A stretch of DNA of 58,099 nt from Paraburkholderia franconis (GTDB taxonomy: Bacteria; Pseudomonadota; Gammaproteobacteria; Burkholderiales; Burkholderiaceae): positions 1 to 58,099 of the forward strand of contig NZ_WHNP01000048.1 of the NCBI RefSeq assembly GCF_009362735.1. The letters are read 5' to 3'. Each line of letters opens with the position of its first letter. Positions within the stretch are counted from its first letter, which is position 1. Below the pieces are notes generated by a model, which worked only from the letters and a program-made list of their open reading frames with translations, had not been told where the DNA came from and ran no database searches. The translations under genes and the position numbers were made by a program. Below, in pieces: positions 9,273-17,678 of the stretch.

Positions 9273-9522
9273 GTGGGCTCCCCGACGCTACCTTTCAGCC
9301 AGCCGCCCTACCAGCCGATTTCCTGCGCCGACGCGCCTCGGGATGTCACCAATCCCGACGAACGGCCGTCGGGCGACGGCATTCTGCCGGGGCTCGTGTC
9401 GCTGTCGGCGTCGCACAGGTTCACGAAGCACTGGGCGGCGCGCGTCACGTGGAACCGCGTCGTGAACGCGCTATAGCTGCGATACCGATGTGCTGCTGGG
9501 CGGCATCGGCTATCGCTTCTGA
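9273..9522 (+). pseudogene. frameshifted C-terminal remnant of an outer-membrane beta-barrel protein
   Basis: One frame gives a barrel-like strand ending in FTKHWAARVTWNRVV before a stop at 9474-9476. A different frame, starting at 9481, gives DTDVLLGGIGYRF and a TGA at 9520-9522. Together they look like the last two strands of a small outer-membrane barrel, with the terminal Phe recognised by the BAM machinery, interrupted by a frameshift and small deletion. The N-terminal part is not recognisable upstream. It is therefore a decayed gene rather than a functional one. The exact family cannot be assigned by eye. Confidence 0.55.
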
Positions 9523-9550
9523 ACGCGCGGCACCGGATACGCAGCGAGAC

Positions 9551-10699
9551 TCACGCCTGTTGCGCGCCGAGGTCCGCGAGGGGATGCGCATCCACGCGCC
9601 ACGGCGACGCCAGGAATTGCCGCACGTGCTCGGGCCGCACTTCGGGGAGTGTCGCGGGCGCCCAGCGTGGCTTGCGGTCCTTGTCGACGAGATGCGCGCG
9701 CACGCCCTCGCTGAAATCGCCCTCTTCGATCGCGCGCGTGACGATGCCCAGTTCCATCCTGAAGCATTCGGCGAGCGTCATCTGACGGCCGCGCAGCAGC
9801 GCGTCGCGCGTGACGTACAGCATGGTCGGCGAATGCGACGTCATCGCGTCATACGTGGACTGCAGCCATTGACGCACCTCGCGCGGATGCTCGCGCTCCA
9901 GATCCTGGCGCAGCGTCGCGACGATGCGCTCAATGCCCGAGCGCCGGTCGAAGTGGCGCAGGATCAACTGCGCAAACGCGCCAAGGCCCGCGTGCGGCAC
10001 GATGTTGCACGGAGGCTCGAACACCGTGCGCAGCGCGCGCATCAACTCGTCGGCGCTCGCGTCGGCCGTCGCGATGCGCAACAGGCGCTCCTCGAACGTA
10101 TCGAGCCACTCGGACGGCACGCACAGATCGGCGAGACCGACATGCAGCGCTTCCGCGCCCGTGAGCGTCACGCCCGTCAGCCCGACATACAGTTCGACTT
10201 CGGCGGGCATCACGCTCAGAAAGCGCGTCGCGCCAACGTCGGGCAGGAAGCCGATACGCGTCTCCGGCATTGCCATCTTCGTGCGCTCGGTGACGATGCG
10301 CAGCCGCGCCGCCTGGCCGAGCCCCATGCCGCCGCCCATCGTGATGCCGTCGAGCAGCGCGACGACGGGCTTCGGGAACTGATGCAGCGCGTAATCGAGC
10401 CGGTATTCGTCGATGAAGAACTGCTGCCAGCCGCTTTCATTGCGCTCGCGCATCGCGTACAGCGCGCGCACGTCGCCGCCCGCGCAGAAACCCTTCGCGC
10501 CCGCGCCGCGCAGCACGACGGCGACGATCTCGCGATCGGTGCGGCAGCGCTCGATCAGCACGGCCAGCTCGCGCACCATCTCGTGCGACAGCGCGTTCAG
10601 CGCGGCGGGCCGGTTCAGCGTGACGATCGCGACGCGATTGACGACGCGAAACAGCACGTCCGGTTCGGCGGCCCGTTGTTGCTCGAGAACGGCGCTCAT
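9551..10699 (-). CDS. 3-hydroxyisobutyryl-CoA hydrolase (enoyl-CoA hydratase/isomerase family)
   Basis: A 382-residue crotonase-fold protein, the length typical of HIBCH-type hydrolases, which are longer than simple hydratases (about 260). It would cleave 3-hydroxyisobutyryl-CoA to free 3-hydroxyisobutyrate in valine degradation. Visible motifs are KGFCAGGDVRALY, the oxyanion-hole segment DGITMGGGMGLG and the active-site stretch MPETRIGFLPDVGATRFLS. The ATG at 10699 overlaps the TGA of the preceding enoyl-CoA hydratase gene (ATGA), implying translational coupling. The product feeds the adjacent MmsB. Confidence 0.88.
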   Translation of the reverse strand: MSAVLEQQRAAEPDVLFRVVNRVAIVTLNRPAALNALSHEMVRELAVLIERCRTDREIVAVVLRGAGAKGFCAGGDVRALYAMRERNESGWQQFFIDEYRLDYALHQFPKPVVALLDGITMGGGMGLGQAARLRIVTERTKMAMPETRIGFLPDVGATRFLSVMPAEVELYVGLTGVTLTGAEALHVGLADLCVPSEWLDTFEERLLRIATADASADELMRALRTVFEPPCNIVPHAGLGAFAQLILRHFDRRSGIERIVATLRQDLEREHPREVRQWLQSTYDAMTSHSPTMLYVTRDALLRGRQMTLAECFRMELGIVTRAIEEGDFSEGVRAHLVDKDRKPRWAPATLPEVRPEHVRQFLASPWRVDAHPLADLGAQQA

Positions 10700-11502
10700 C
10701 GCTGCGACTCCTCGGATCGCTTCGCTTGCGCCGCTTGCCATTGCGGCGCACGCTTTTCGAGGAACGCGTTGACGCCTTCGCGCTGATCGGCGCCGTCGAA
10801 CAGATCGACGAAGCGCTCGCGCTCGACGGCAAGCGCTGCTGCGCGCGGCACGCCGTTGCGCGCCTGCTGGATCAGCTCCTTGCTGAACGTGACGGCCTGC
10901 GGACTCAGGCCCGCGACGCGCGCAGCCATTTGCAGCGCGAACTCGCGCGCCGCGCCCTTCTCGACCACTTCTTCGACGAGACCGATGCGCAACGCGGTCG
11001 CCGCATCGACGCGCTCGCCCGTCAGCACGATGCGCTTCGCCCAGCCTTCGCCGACGAGCCACGGCAACGTCTGCGTGCCGCAGCCGCACGGCAGCAGCCC
11101 GACGGCCGTCTCCGGCAGCGCCATCACCGCATGCTGTTCGGCGACGCGGATATCGCACGCGAGCGCGCATTCGAGCCCGCCGCCCATCGCATAGCCGTTG
11201 ATCGCCGCGATCACGACGGGCCGCGCGTTCTGCAATGCTTCGAACGCCGCGCCGAAGCGCGCGGCTGCGATGCGCGCGACTTCCTTGTTGCCGTCGGCGA
11301 ACGTGTTGAGATCGGCGCCCGCGCTGAAGAACTTCGGGCCATCGCCGGTGATCACGACGGCGCGCACCTGCGCTTCGCCGTTCAGGCGCCCGATGATCCG
11401 CTGCAACTGCAACAGGCCTTCGGGCGTGAACGCGTTGGCGGGCGGGCGCTTCAACGTCAGCAGCACGACGCTGCCTTCATGCGCGTAGTCGAGTTCGATC
11501 AT
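10696..11502 (-). CDS. enoyl-CoA hydratase
   Basis: A 268-residue crotonase-family enzyme. It would hydrate methacrylyl-CoA to 3-hydroxyisobutyryl-CoA in the valine pathway. The oxyanion loop AMGGGLECALACDIRVA carries the expected Glu, and the second active-site region is LPETAVGLLPCGCGTQ. Start and stop are both shared with neighbours: its ATG overlaps the TAA of mmsB by one base (TAATG), and its TGA overlaps the hydrolase start. Substrate specificity is inferred from the operon, since the fold alone does not decide it. Confidence 0.88.
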   Translation of the reverse strand: MIELDYAHEGSVVLLTLKRPPANAFTPEGLLQLQRIIGRLNGEAQVRAVVITGDGPKFFSAGADLNTFADGNKEVARIAAARFGAAFEALQNARPVVIAAINGYAMGGGLECALACDIRVAEQHAVMALPETAVGLLPCGCGTQTLPWLVGEGWAKRIVLTGERVDAATALRIGLVEEVVEKGAAREFALQMAARVAGLSPQAVTFSKELIQQARNGVPRAAALAVERERFVDLFDGADQREGVNAFLEKRAPQWQAAQAKRSEESQR

Positions 11503-12395
11503 TACGCGTCCCCATCGTTGCGATACAGCTTGATCACCGCGGAAAAGTCGAGCTTGCCTGCGCCTTTCGTGCTCATCGTCTGATAGAGCTGCTGCGCGAG
11601 CGCGCCCAGATACACCGGTTGACGCGCGAGCTTCGCGGCGTCGGTGGCGAGGCCCAGGTCCTTGAGCATCAGATCGGTGCCGAAGCCGCCCGTGTAGCCG
11701 CGCGTCGACGGCGCCGTTTCGATCACGCCAGGGAACGGGTTGTACGTGTCCGAACTCCAGCAGCGGCCCGTCGACGTGTTGATGATGCCGCCCAACACCT
11801 TCGGATCGATGCCGAGCGCCTCGCCCAGCGCCATCGCTTCAGAGACGCCCGCCATCGTGATGCCGAGCACGAGGTTGTTGCAGATCTTCGCGACCTGTCC
11901 CGTCGACGTGTCGCCGCAATGGACGATGTTCTTGCCCATCGATATGAGGACTGGTTTTACCTGCTCGTAGACTTGTGCACTGCCGCCGACCATGAAGGTC
12001 AATGTGCCCGCTGCTGCGCCGCCTGTGCCGCCCGATACCGGTGCGTCCACGAACGCGTTGCCGTTTTCTTTCGCCAGTTCGGCGAAGGCTTTCACGCTGG
12101 CCGGGTCGATCGTGCTCGAATCGATGATCGTTACGTTCTTCGCGATGCCCGCGAGGATGCCCTCTTCGCCTGTCAGCACGGCTTTGACGTGTGCTGCTGC
12201 GGGGAGCATCGTGATGACTAGTTCGGCGTCGGTTGACGCGGCTTTCGGTGTTTTTGTTGCTGTCGCGCCTGCGTCCGTGAGTAATTGCACTGCGTGCGCG
12301 TTCAGATCAAACACGTTTAATGAGTGGCCCGCTTTCAGCAGGTTTAGCGCCATCGGCGCGCCCATGTTGCCCAGGCCTATGAAGGCGATTTTCAT
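11502..12395 (-). CDS. mmsB: 3-hydroxyisobutyrate dehydrogenase
   Basis: A 297-residue NAD-dependent beta-hydroxyacid dehydrogenase that converts 3-hydroxyisobutyrate to methylmalonate semialdehyde. The Rossmann start IAFIGLGNMGAPMA, the substrate motif DAPVSGGTGGAAAG and the catalytic-lysine region GQVAKICNNL are all present. SD AAGGA lies upstream. It is separated from mmsA by a 370-base gap that holds a dispersed repeat, so it may not share one transcript with mmsA despite the shared pathway and strand. Confidence 0.92.
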   Translation of the reverse strand: MKIAFIGLGNMGAPMALNLLKAGHSLNVFDLNAHAVQLLTDAGATATKTPKAASTDAELVITMLPAAAHVKAVLTGEEGILAGIAKNVTIIDSSTIDPASVKAFAELAKENGNAFVDAPVSGGTGGAAAGTLTFMVGGSAQVYEQVKPVLISMGKNIVHCGDTSTGQVAKICNNLVLGITMAGVSEAMALGEALGIDPKVLGGIINTSTGRCWSSDTYNPFPGVIETAPSTRGYTGGFGTDLMLKDLGLATDAAKLARQPVYLGALAQQLYQTMSTKGAGKLDFSAVIKLYRNDGDA

Positions 12396-12449
12396 ATGAA
12401 GTGTGTCCTTCTCTTTTGTCTGCGACGGCTGCTTTGCTGTGGTTCGCTA

Positions 12450-12680
12450 TGCCTTTCGCGGGCATCCGCGATTGCGCCTCGCGGCGCGGGCGTTGCCCCT
12501 GTGCGGGGCGGCACTTACTTTCTTTGCCGCCGCAAAGAAAGTAAGCAAAGAAAGCGGGCTAACACCGCCAGTGCTTGACACTTACCCACGGGCTCTCAAC
12601 GTCCCCATCCTTCACCCGGCAACGTCCTTGACCCGTGTTCGTTGCCATCGCACCGGTAGGTGCCTCACCAGCTTCACTCT
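12450..12680 (+). repeat. dispersed Burkholderia-type hairpin repeat, copy A
   Basis: The copy begins with GGCATCCGCGATTGCGCC and a GC-rich block (GGGCGTTGCCCCTGTGCGGGG). It then has a hairpin at 12514-12545 (arms CTTACTTTCTTTGC and GCAAAGAAAGTAAG, loop CGCC), followed by a conserved tail containing ACCCACGGGCTCTCAACG. Copies B (23640-23995, plus) and C (24188-24500, minus) share the same order. It fills the mmsA-mmsB gap. Short frames through it read like FFAAAKKVS and are probably not translated. The region holds no other gene. Confidence 0.8.
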
Positions 12681-12765
12681 CTTGCACCACGGCATGCGGC
12701 GTCGAAAATCTCGCCGCCCTATCGCTCAGTGAACAAGCGCCTATGCGTCGCAGACTTCAACAAAA

Positions 12766-14295
12766 CTATTTGAGGCTGATCGTCGTATTCACACCGTCGC
12801 TCACGGTCGCGTCATCGAACCACCGCGCTGTCACCGTCTTCGTCTGCGTGTAGAACTGCACGACCTGCTTGCCATAGGGCCCGAGATCGCCGAGCTTCGA
12901 GCCGCGCGAGCCCGTGAAGCTGAAGAACGGCACGGGCACGGGAATCGGAATGTTGATGCCCACCTGGCCGATATCGATCTCGCTCTGGAACTTGCGCGCC
13001 GCCGCGCCGCTCTGCGTGAAAAGGCCAACGCCATTGCCCATCGGATTGCGGTTGACCAGCGCAATCGCATCGTCGAGCGTCGGCACCGTCATCACGCACA
13101 GCACCGGGCCGAAGATTTCCGTCCTGTAGATTTCCATCTCCGTCGTGACGTCGCCGAAGATCGTCGGGCCGATGAAGTTGCCGTCCTCATAGCCGGCCAC
13201 CTTCACGTTGCGGCCGTCGAGCACCAGCTTCGCGCCTTCCTTCACGCCTGCTTCGATCAATCCGAGAATGCGCTGCTTCGCCGTGCGCGACACGACAGGC
13301 CCGACGTCTGTCTTCGGCTCGTGACCCGCGTTCACCTTCAGCGTCTTCGCCTTCTCGACGAGATCGGGCAGCCAGTCCTTCGAAGAACCCACCAGCACGA
13401 TCACCGATGTCGCCATGCAACGCTGCCCCGCCGCGCCGAAGCCCGCGCCCGCCAGCGCGTTCAACGTCTGCTCGCGGTTCGCGTCGGGCAGCACGACGGC
13501 GTGGTTCTTCGCTCCCATCATCGATTGCACGCGCTTGCCGTGCTGGCTGCCCAGGTTATAGACATGCGTGCCCACGGCCGTCGATCCGACGAACGAGATC
13601 GCCTTCACGAGCTCATGCGTGCACAGCGCATCGACGACTTCCTTGCCACCATGTACGACGTTGAGCACGCCCTTCGGCACACCCGCTTCGAGCGCGAGTT
13701 CGACGAGCTGCATCGTCGACAGCGGGTCCTGCTCGGAGGGCTTCAGCACGAACGTGTTGCCGCAGACGATCGCCATCGGGAACATCCACAGCGGAATCAT
13801 CGCGGGGAAGTTGAACGGCGTGATGCCCGCGCACACGCCGATCGGCTGGCGCAGTGTGTACGTGTCGACGCTGCCCGCGACGTTCTCCGCGAACTCGCCC
13901 TGCTGCAGCGTGCCGATCGAGCACGCATGCTCGACCACTTCGAGGCCGCGGAAGATGTCGCCCTCGGCATCGGGCAACGTCTTGCCCTGCTCGGCCGTCA
14001 GCGTCTTCGCGATGCGCGGCATGTGCTCGCGAATCAGCGCCTGGTACTTCAACATGATGCGCATCCGCGCGCCGATCGGCGTGTTTTTCCACGTCGCGAA
14101 TGCGGCGTGTGCGGCACGGATCGCGGCGTCCACTTCGTCCTTCGTCGCGAACGGCACGCGCGCGAGCACCTGCTGCGTCGCCGGGTTCACGATGTCGCGC
14201 CACTCGGTCGCGTTCGATTCGACGAACTCTCCGTCGATCAGCAGCTTGACGGTGTCGACTTTCTGGCCTGCGACAGTCGTTGGAATTGCGCTCAT
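12766..14295 (-). CDS. mmsA: CoA-acylating methylmalonate-semialdehyde dehydrogenase
   Basis: A 509-residue member of the aldehyde dehydrogenase superfamily. It oxidises methylmalonate semialdehyde, giving propionyl-CoA, CO2 and NADH. The segments GITPFNFPAMIPLWMFP, KPSEQDP and the nucleophile region AAGQRCMATS (Cys about 294) are characteristic of MmsA. Translation from MSAIPTTVAGQ has a strong SD (AGGAGA). The frame continues upstream to 14340 without a better start. It follows the AMP-binding ligase gene after 63 bases, in the same direction. Confidence 0.93.
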   Translation of the reverse strand: MSAIPTTVAGQKVDTVKLLIDGEFVESNATEWRDIVNPATQQVLARVPFATKDEVDAAIRAAHAAFATWKNTPIGARMRIMLKYQALIREHMPRIAKTLTAEQGKTLPDAEGDIFRGLEVVEHACSIGTLQQGEFAENVAGSVDTYTLRQPIGVCAGITPFNFPAMIPLWMFPMAIVCGNTFVLKPSEQDPLSTMQLVELALEAGVPKGVLNVVHGGKEVVDALCTHELVKAISFVGSTAVGTHVYNLGSQHGKRVQSMMGAKNHAVVLPDANREQTLNALAGAGFGAAGQRCMATSVIVLVGSSKDWLPDLVEKAKTLKVNAGHEPKTDVGPVVSRTAKQRILGLIEAGVKEGAKLVLDGRNVKVAGYEDGNFIGPTIFGDVTTEMEIYRTEIFGPVLCVMTVPTLDDAIALVNRNPMGNGVGLFTQSGAAARKFQSEIDIGQVGINIPIPVPVPFFSFTGSRGSKLGDLGPYGKQVVQFYTQTKTVTARWFDDATVSDGVNTTISLK

Positions 14296-14358
14296 GCTGA
14301 ATGTCTCCTGAAATGAATATCGATCGGTGGCGTGCTTCAATTGCCGTTCAGTTGCCGC

Positions 14359-16065
14359 TCAGTTGCCGTTACCGTTACGCAACTCGGGGAAGTCCTCTTC
14401 CCAGTACTCGCCTGGCAGCCGCGCGGGCTCCGCCGTGCGCTCCAGTTCGCGGCGCCTCAGTTCGACGCGGCGGATCTTGCCGGAGATCGTCTTCGGCAGA
14501 TCGCTGAATTGCAGGCGGCGAATGCGCTTGTACGGCGCGAGTTTTTCGCGCGAAAAGCGAAACACGTCGCGCGCCAGTTCGGGCCCCGCCTCGTAGCCCT
14601 GACGCACGGTAACGAACGCCTTCGGCACGGAAAGACGCAGCGGATCGTTGCTCGGCACGACGGCCGCTTCGGCGATCGCTTCGTGTTCGATCAGCACGCT
14701 TTCGAGTTCGAACGGACTCAGCCGGTAGTCCGACGACTTGAACACATCATCCGAGCGGCCCACGTACACGAGATAACCATCGTCGCGCCGCATCGCGACG
14801 TCGGACGTGTGGTAGTAGCCGTTGCGCATCGCGTGCTCGGTGGCCTTTGCGTTGTTCGCGTAGCCCGTCATCAGGCCGAGCGGCCGGTCCGTAAGCGGCA
14901 ACGCGATTTCGCCTTCCGTCACGGGATGATCGTCGGCATCGACGAGCTCGACGCGATAGCCGGGCAACGCTCGCCCCATCGACCCCGGCACCACGGGCTG
15001 CCCCGGCGGATTGCCGATCTGGCAGGTGGTTTCCGTCTGCCCGTAGCCGTCGCGGATCATGATGTTCCAGGCATGCCGCACGCGCTCGATGATCTCCGGA
15101 TTCAACGGCTCGCCCGCGCCGACGATCTCGCGCAGCTTCACGGGATACGACGCGAGCGGCTCCTGCACGAGCATCCGCCATACGGTCGGCGGCGCGCACA
15201 GCGTCGTGACGTTGCAGCGCACGAGCATGTCGAGCGTTTCCTTCGGCACGAAGCGCGCGAAGTTGAAGACGAACACGCACGCCTGCGCATTCCACGGCGC
15301 GAAGAAGCAGCTCCACGCATGCTTCGCCCAGCCCGGCGAACTGATGTTCCAGTGAATGTCGCCCGGTTGCAGGCCGATCCAGTACATCGTCGACAGATGG
15401 CCGACGGGATAGCTCTGATGCGTGTGCTCGACGAGTTTCGGCTTCGATGTCGTGCCCGACGTGAAGTACAGCAGCATCGGGTCGGCCGCGCGCGTGACGC
15501 CATCGGGCGTGAAGGAAGGCGATGCATCGTAAGCAGCGGCAATGTCCGTCCACCCTTCGCGCGGCGCGCCGACCGAGATGCGCGTGAGCTTCGCGTCGAG
15601 GCCGTCGAACTTGCCCGTCTCCGCGCTATCGACCACGACGAAATTCGCGCCGCCGATCTGCACGCGATCGCGCACGTCGTCAGGCGACAGTTGCGTGGTG
15701 GCGGGCAGCACGATCGCCCCGAGCTTCATCGACGCGAGCATCACGTCCCATAGCTCGGCGCGGTTCGGCAGCATCAGCAGCAGGCGGTCGCCGCGCGTGA
15801 CGCCCAGGCCGCGCAGGAAATTCGCCATCCGCGACGAACGCTCCGACATCTGCGCATACGAAAGCTTGAGGCCCTCCTGCGCCGGATCGTCGACGATCCA
15901 CAGCGCGGGATTGTCGTTGCCTCTCGCGACGACGTCGAAATAATCGAGCGCCCAGTTGAACTCTCCGAGTTCCGGCCATCGGAATTCGTTGTACGCGAGC
16001 TGATAGTCCGTGCGGTGGCGCAACAAGAAGTCGCGCGCGTCGAAAAAGCCTTGGGCTGCCGTCAT
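14359..16065 (-). CDS. acyl-CoA synthetase (AMP-forming), medium/branched-chain type
   Basis: A 568-residue adenylate-forming ligase that activates a free carboxylic acid to its CoA thioester with ATP. The P-loop YFTSGTTSKPKLVEHTH, the adenylate-binding DGYGQTETTCQ, the hinge region YVGRSDDVFKSSDYR and the catalytic Lys in TISGKIRRVELRRRE are all visible. ATGs also occur at 16080 and 16077, but GGAG sits six bases before 16065, which therefore decides the start. The position between isobutyryl-CoA dehydrogenase and mmsA suggests it activates isobutyrate or a related short branched acid. That substrate is inferred. Confidence 0.85.
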   Translation of the reverse strand: MTAAQGFFDARDFLLRHRTDYQLAYNEFRWPELGEFNWALDYFDVVARGNDNPALWIVDDPAQEGLKLSYAQMSERSSRMANFLRGLGVTRGDRLLLMLPNRAELWDVMLASMKLGAIVLPATTQLSPDDVRDRVQIGGANFVVVDSAETGKFDGLDAKLTRISVGAPREGWTDIAAAYDASPSFTPDGVTRAADPMLLYFTSGTTSKPKLVEHTHQSYPVGHLSTMYWIGLQPGDIHWNISSPGWAKHAWSCFFAPWNAQACVFVFNFARFVPKETLDMLVRCNVTTLCAPPTVWRMLVQEPLASYPVKLREIVGAGEPLNPEIIERVRHAWNIMIRDGYGQTETTCQIGNPPGQPVVPGSMGRALPGYRVELVDADDHPVTEGEIALPLTDRPLGLMTGYANNAKATEHAMRNGYYHTSDVAMRRDDGYLVYVGRSDDVFKSSDYRLSPFELESVLIEHEAIAEAAVVPSNDPLRLSVPKAFVTVRQGYEAGPELARDVFRFSREKLAPYKRIRRLQFSDLPKTISGKIRRVELRRRELERTAEPARLPGEYWEEDFPELRNGNGN

Positions 16066-16084
16066 CGTCGTCTCCATCATTGTC

Positions 16085-16185
16085 GTCCGGAGTTGGCGCT
16101 TTAGCTGTCGGCCGGAGTCAGTGCTTTAGCACTTACTCCAGCCCCATGCAGAGCACTTACTCCCGTCCCATGCAAAGCTGGTCGT
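16085..16185 (-). repeat. intra-operonic hairpin repeat, copy 1
   Basis: The 38 bases at 16123-16160 are an exact reverse complement of 20557-20594, and weaker similarity extends about 25-30 bases on each side. Read in the direction of transcription, it contains a hairpin (16110-16143): arms GGCTGGAGT/ACTCCGGCC outside and AGTGC/GCACT inside, loop TAAA. It lies between the acyl-CoA dehydrogenase stop and the ligase start. Copy 2, between nfeD and the slipin gene, is in the same orientation relative to transcription. Confidence 0.8.
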
Positions 16186-16222
16186 CTGCGCGGGTGCGCT
16201 CTATGGGCGGTTTATTCTGCGC

Positions 16223-17356
16223 TCAAACGTGCCGCGCGATAACCATTCTTTGTACTTCGCTCGTGCCTTCGTAGATCTGCGTGATGCGGGCATCGCGATA
16301 GTGCCGCTCGACGGCGTAGTCTTCGAGGTAGCCGTAGCCGCCGTGAATCTGGATCGCCTTCGAGCAGACCTCTTCGGCCACTTCCGATGCGTACAGCTTC
16401 GCCTGCGATGCCTCCGACAGACACGGCCGGCCCGCGCTCCTCAGCCGCGCCGCGTGATGCACGAGCAGGCGCGCGGCGTTCAAACGCGTGGCCATGTCGG
16501 CGAGCATGTTGGCGATGGTCTGATGCTCCTTTAGCGCCTTGCCGAACTGGATGCGCTCGTTCGCATACGCGCGGGCTGCATCGAACGCCGCGCGCGCAAT
16601 GCCGATCGCCTGCGCCGCGATGCCGATGCGCCCGCCCTCCAGATTCGACAGCGCAATGCGCAGCCCCTCGCCCGGCGCGCCGAGCAGGTTCGCTTCGGAG
16701 ACAGCGCAATCGTCGAGCGAGATCGGGCATGTGTCCGACGCGCGAATGCCGAGCTTGCTCTCCGGGCGGCCGACGTTGAAGCCCGGCGTATCCGTCGGCA
16801 CGATGAAGGCCGAGATGCCGCGCTTGCCCGCATCGGGATCGGTGACGGCGAACACGATCGCGATGCCGGCGCGCGAGCCGTTCGTCACAAACTGCTTGCT
16901 GCCGTTGAGCACCCACTGTCCGTCGTGCAGCGCGGCGCGCGTGCGGATGTTGTTCGCTTCGCTGCCCGCGTGCGGTTCGGTCAGGCAGAACGCGCCGATG
17001 CGCTTGCCCGTCGCAAGATCGGCGAGATAGCGGTCTTTCTGCGCGTCGGTGCCGAAGTTGAGGATCGGGCCGCAGCCGACCGAGTTGTGCACGCTCATCA
17101 GCGTCGCGCAGGCCGCGCAGCCGGCGGCGATCTCTTCGAGCGCGAGCGCATAGGCGATGTAGTCGGTGTAGGAGCCGCCCCATTCGGGCGGCACGATCAT
17201 GCCGAGAAAGCCCAGCTCGCCCATCTGCGTGACGACGTCGGCGGGCAACTGGCCGTCGCGGTCCCATTGCGCCGCGTTGGGCGCAAGGCGCTCGGCCGAA
17301 AAGTCGCGCGCCGCGTCGCGGATCATCCGTTGTTCGTCGGTATAGAACTCGTCCAT
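16223..17356 (-). CDS. acyl-CoA dehydrogenase, probably isobutyryl-CoA dehydrogenase
   Basis: A 377-residue flavoenzyme of the acyl-CoA dehydrogenase family that inserts the alpha-beta double bond and passes electrons to ETF. The motifs CLTEPHAGSEANN, FVTNGSRAGI and QIHGGYGYLEDYAVERHYRD are family signatures. The Glu in QIYEGTSEVQRMV (about residue 363) is the position of the catalytic base. Translation starts at MDEFYTDEQRM; the longer frame to 17551 lacks a plausible start. It is the first gene of the valine-catabolic group (dehydrogenase, ligase, mmsA, mmsB, hydratase, hydrolase), which points to isobutyryl-CoA as substrate. Confidence 0.88.
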   Translation of the reverse strand: MDEFYTDEQRMIRDAARDFSAERLAPNAAQWDRDGQLPADVVTQMGELGFLGMIVPPEWGGSYTDYIAYALALEEIAAGCAACATLMSVHNSVGCGPILNFGTDAQKDRYLADLATGKRIGAFCLTEPHAGSEANNIRTRAALHDGQWVLNGSKQFVTNGSRAGIAIVFAVTDPDAGKRGISAFIVPTDTPGFNVGRPESKLGIRASDTCPISLDDCAVSEANLLGAPGEGLRIALSNLEGGRIGIAAQAIGIARAAFDAARAYANERIQFGKALKEHQTIANMLADMATRLNAARLLVHHAARLRSAGRPCLSEASQAKLYASEVAEEVCSKAIQIHGGYGYLEDYAVERHYRDARITQIYEGTSEVQRMVIARHV

Positions 17357-17678
17357 GTGTGCCCCTTGCGTCTCCGTGTGCTTCTCTGTGTTCTTTGTTG
17401 CGCCTGCTTCATGGCTCTTGCGTGGCTCTTGCGGCGCGACTGTCGGGACCCAGTGTAGGCGTGGCGCGAGCGCGATTCGATGCCGCGTCCGATCAATCTG
17501 CGTGAGCGCATTTGCCATATCGTGACATCGGCTGCGGCCCTGATGCGGCAAAATGACGGTTTTCGCGGCCGTATCCAGAGATCGAAGTGAGCGGATTTAC
17601 CAGATGCATGCATCGACGTAACCCATCGATCCGGCTTCGAAACACCCCCCTCCAGGCTACGCAAGGACCCATGACGGG
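17357..17678. promoter_or_regulatory. divergent control region between the valine operon and its AraC-type regulator
   Basis: This is a 322-base non-coding region. It holds a perfect tandem repeat of TGGCTCTTGCG (17412-17422 and 17423-17433), one helical turn apart, 56 bases before the dehydrogenase start. A perfect palindrome GATGCATGCATC lies at 17603-17614, nearer the regulator. AraC-family activators bind direct repeats close to the regulated promoter, so the tandem 11-mers are the better operator candidate. No promoter hexamers could be assigned with confidence. Confidence 0.4.

Noticed and set aside
12396..12578. Short plus-strand peptide frames through repeat copy A (also in B and C)
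   Set aside because: Two different frames are open in the same repeat and the differences between copies preserve a hairpin rather than a protein.
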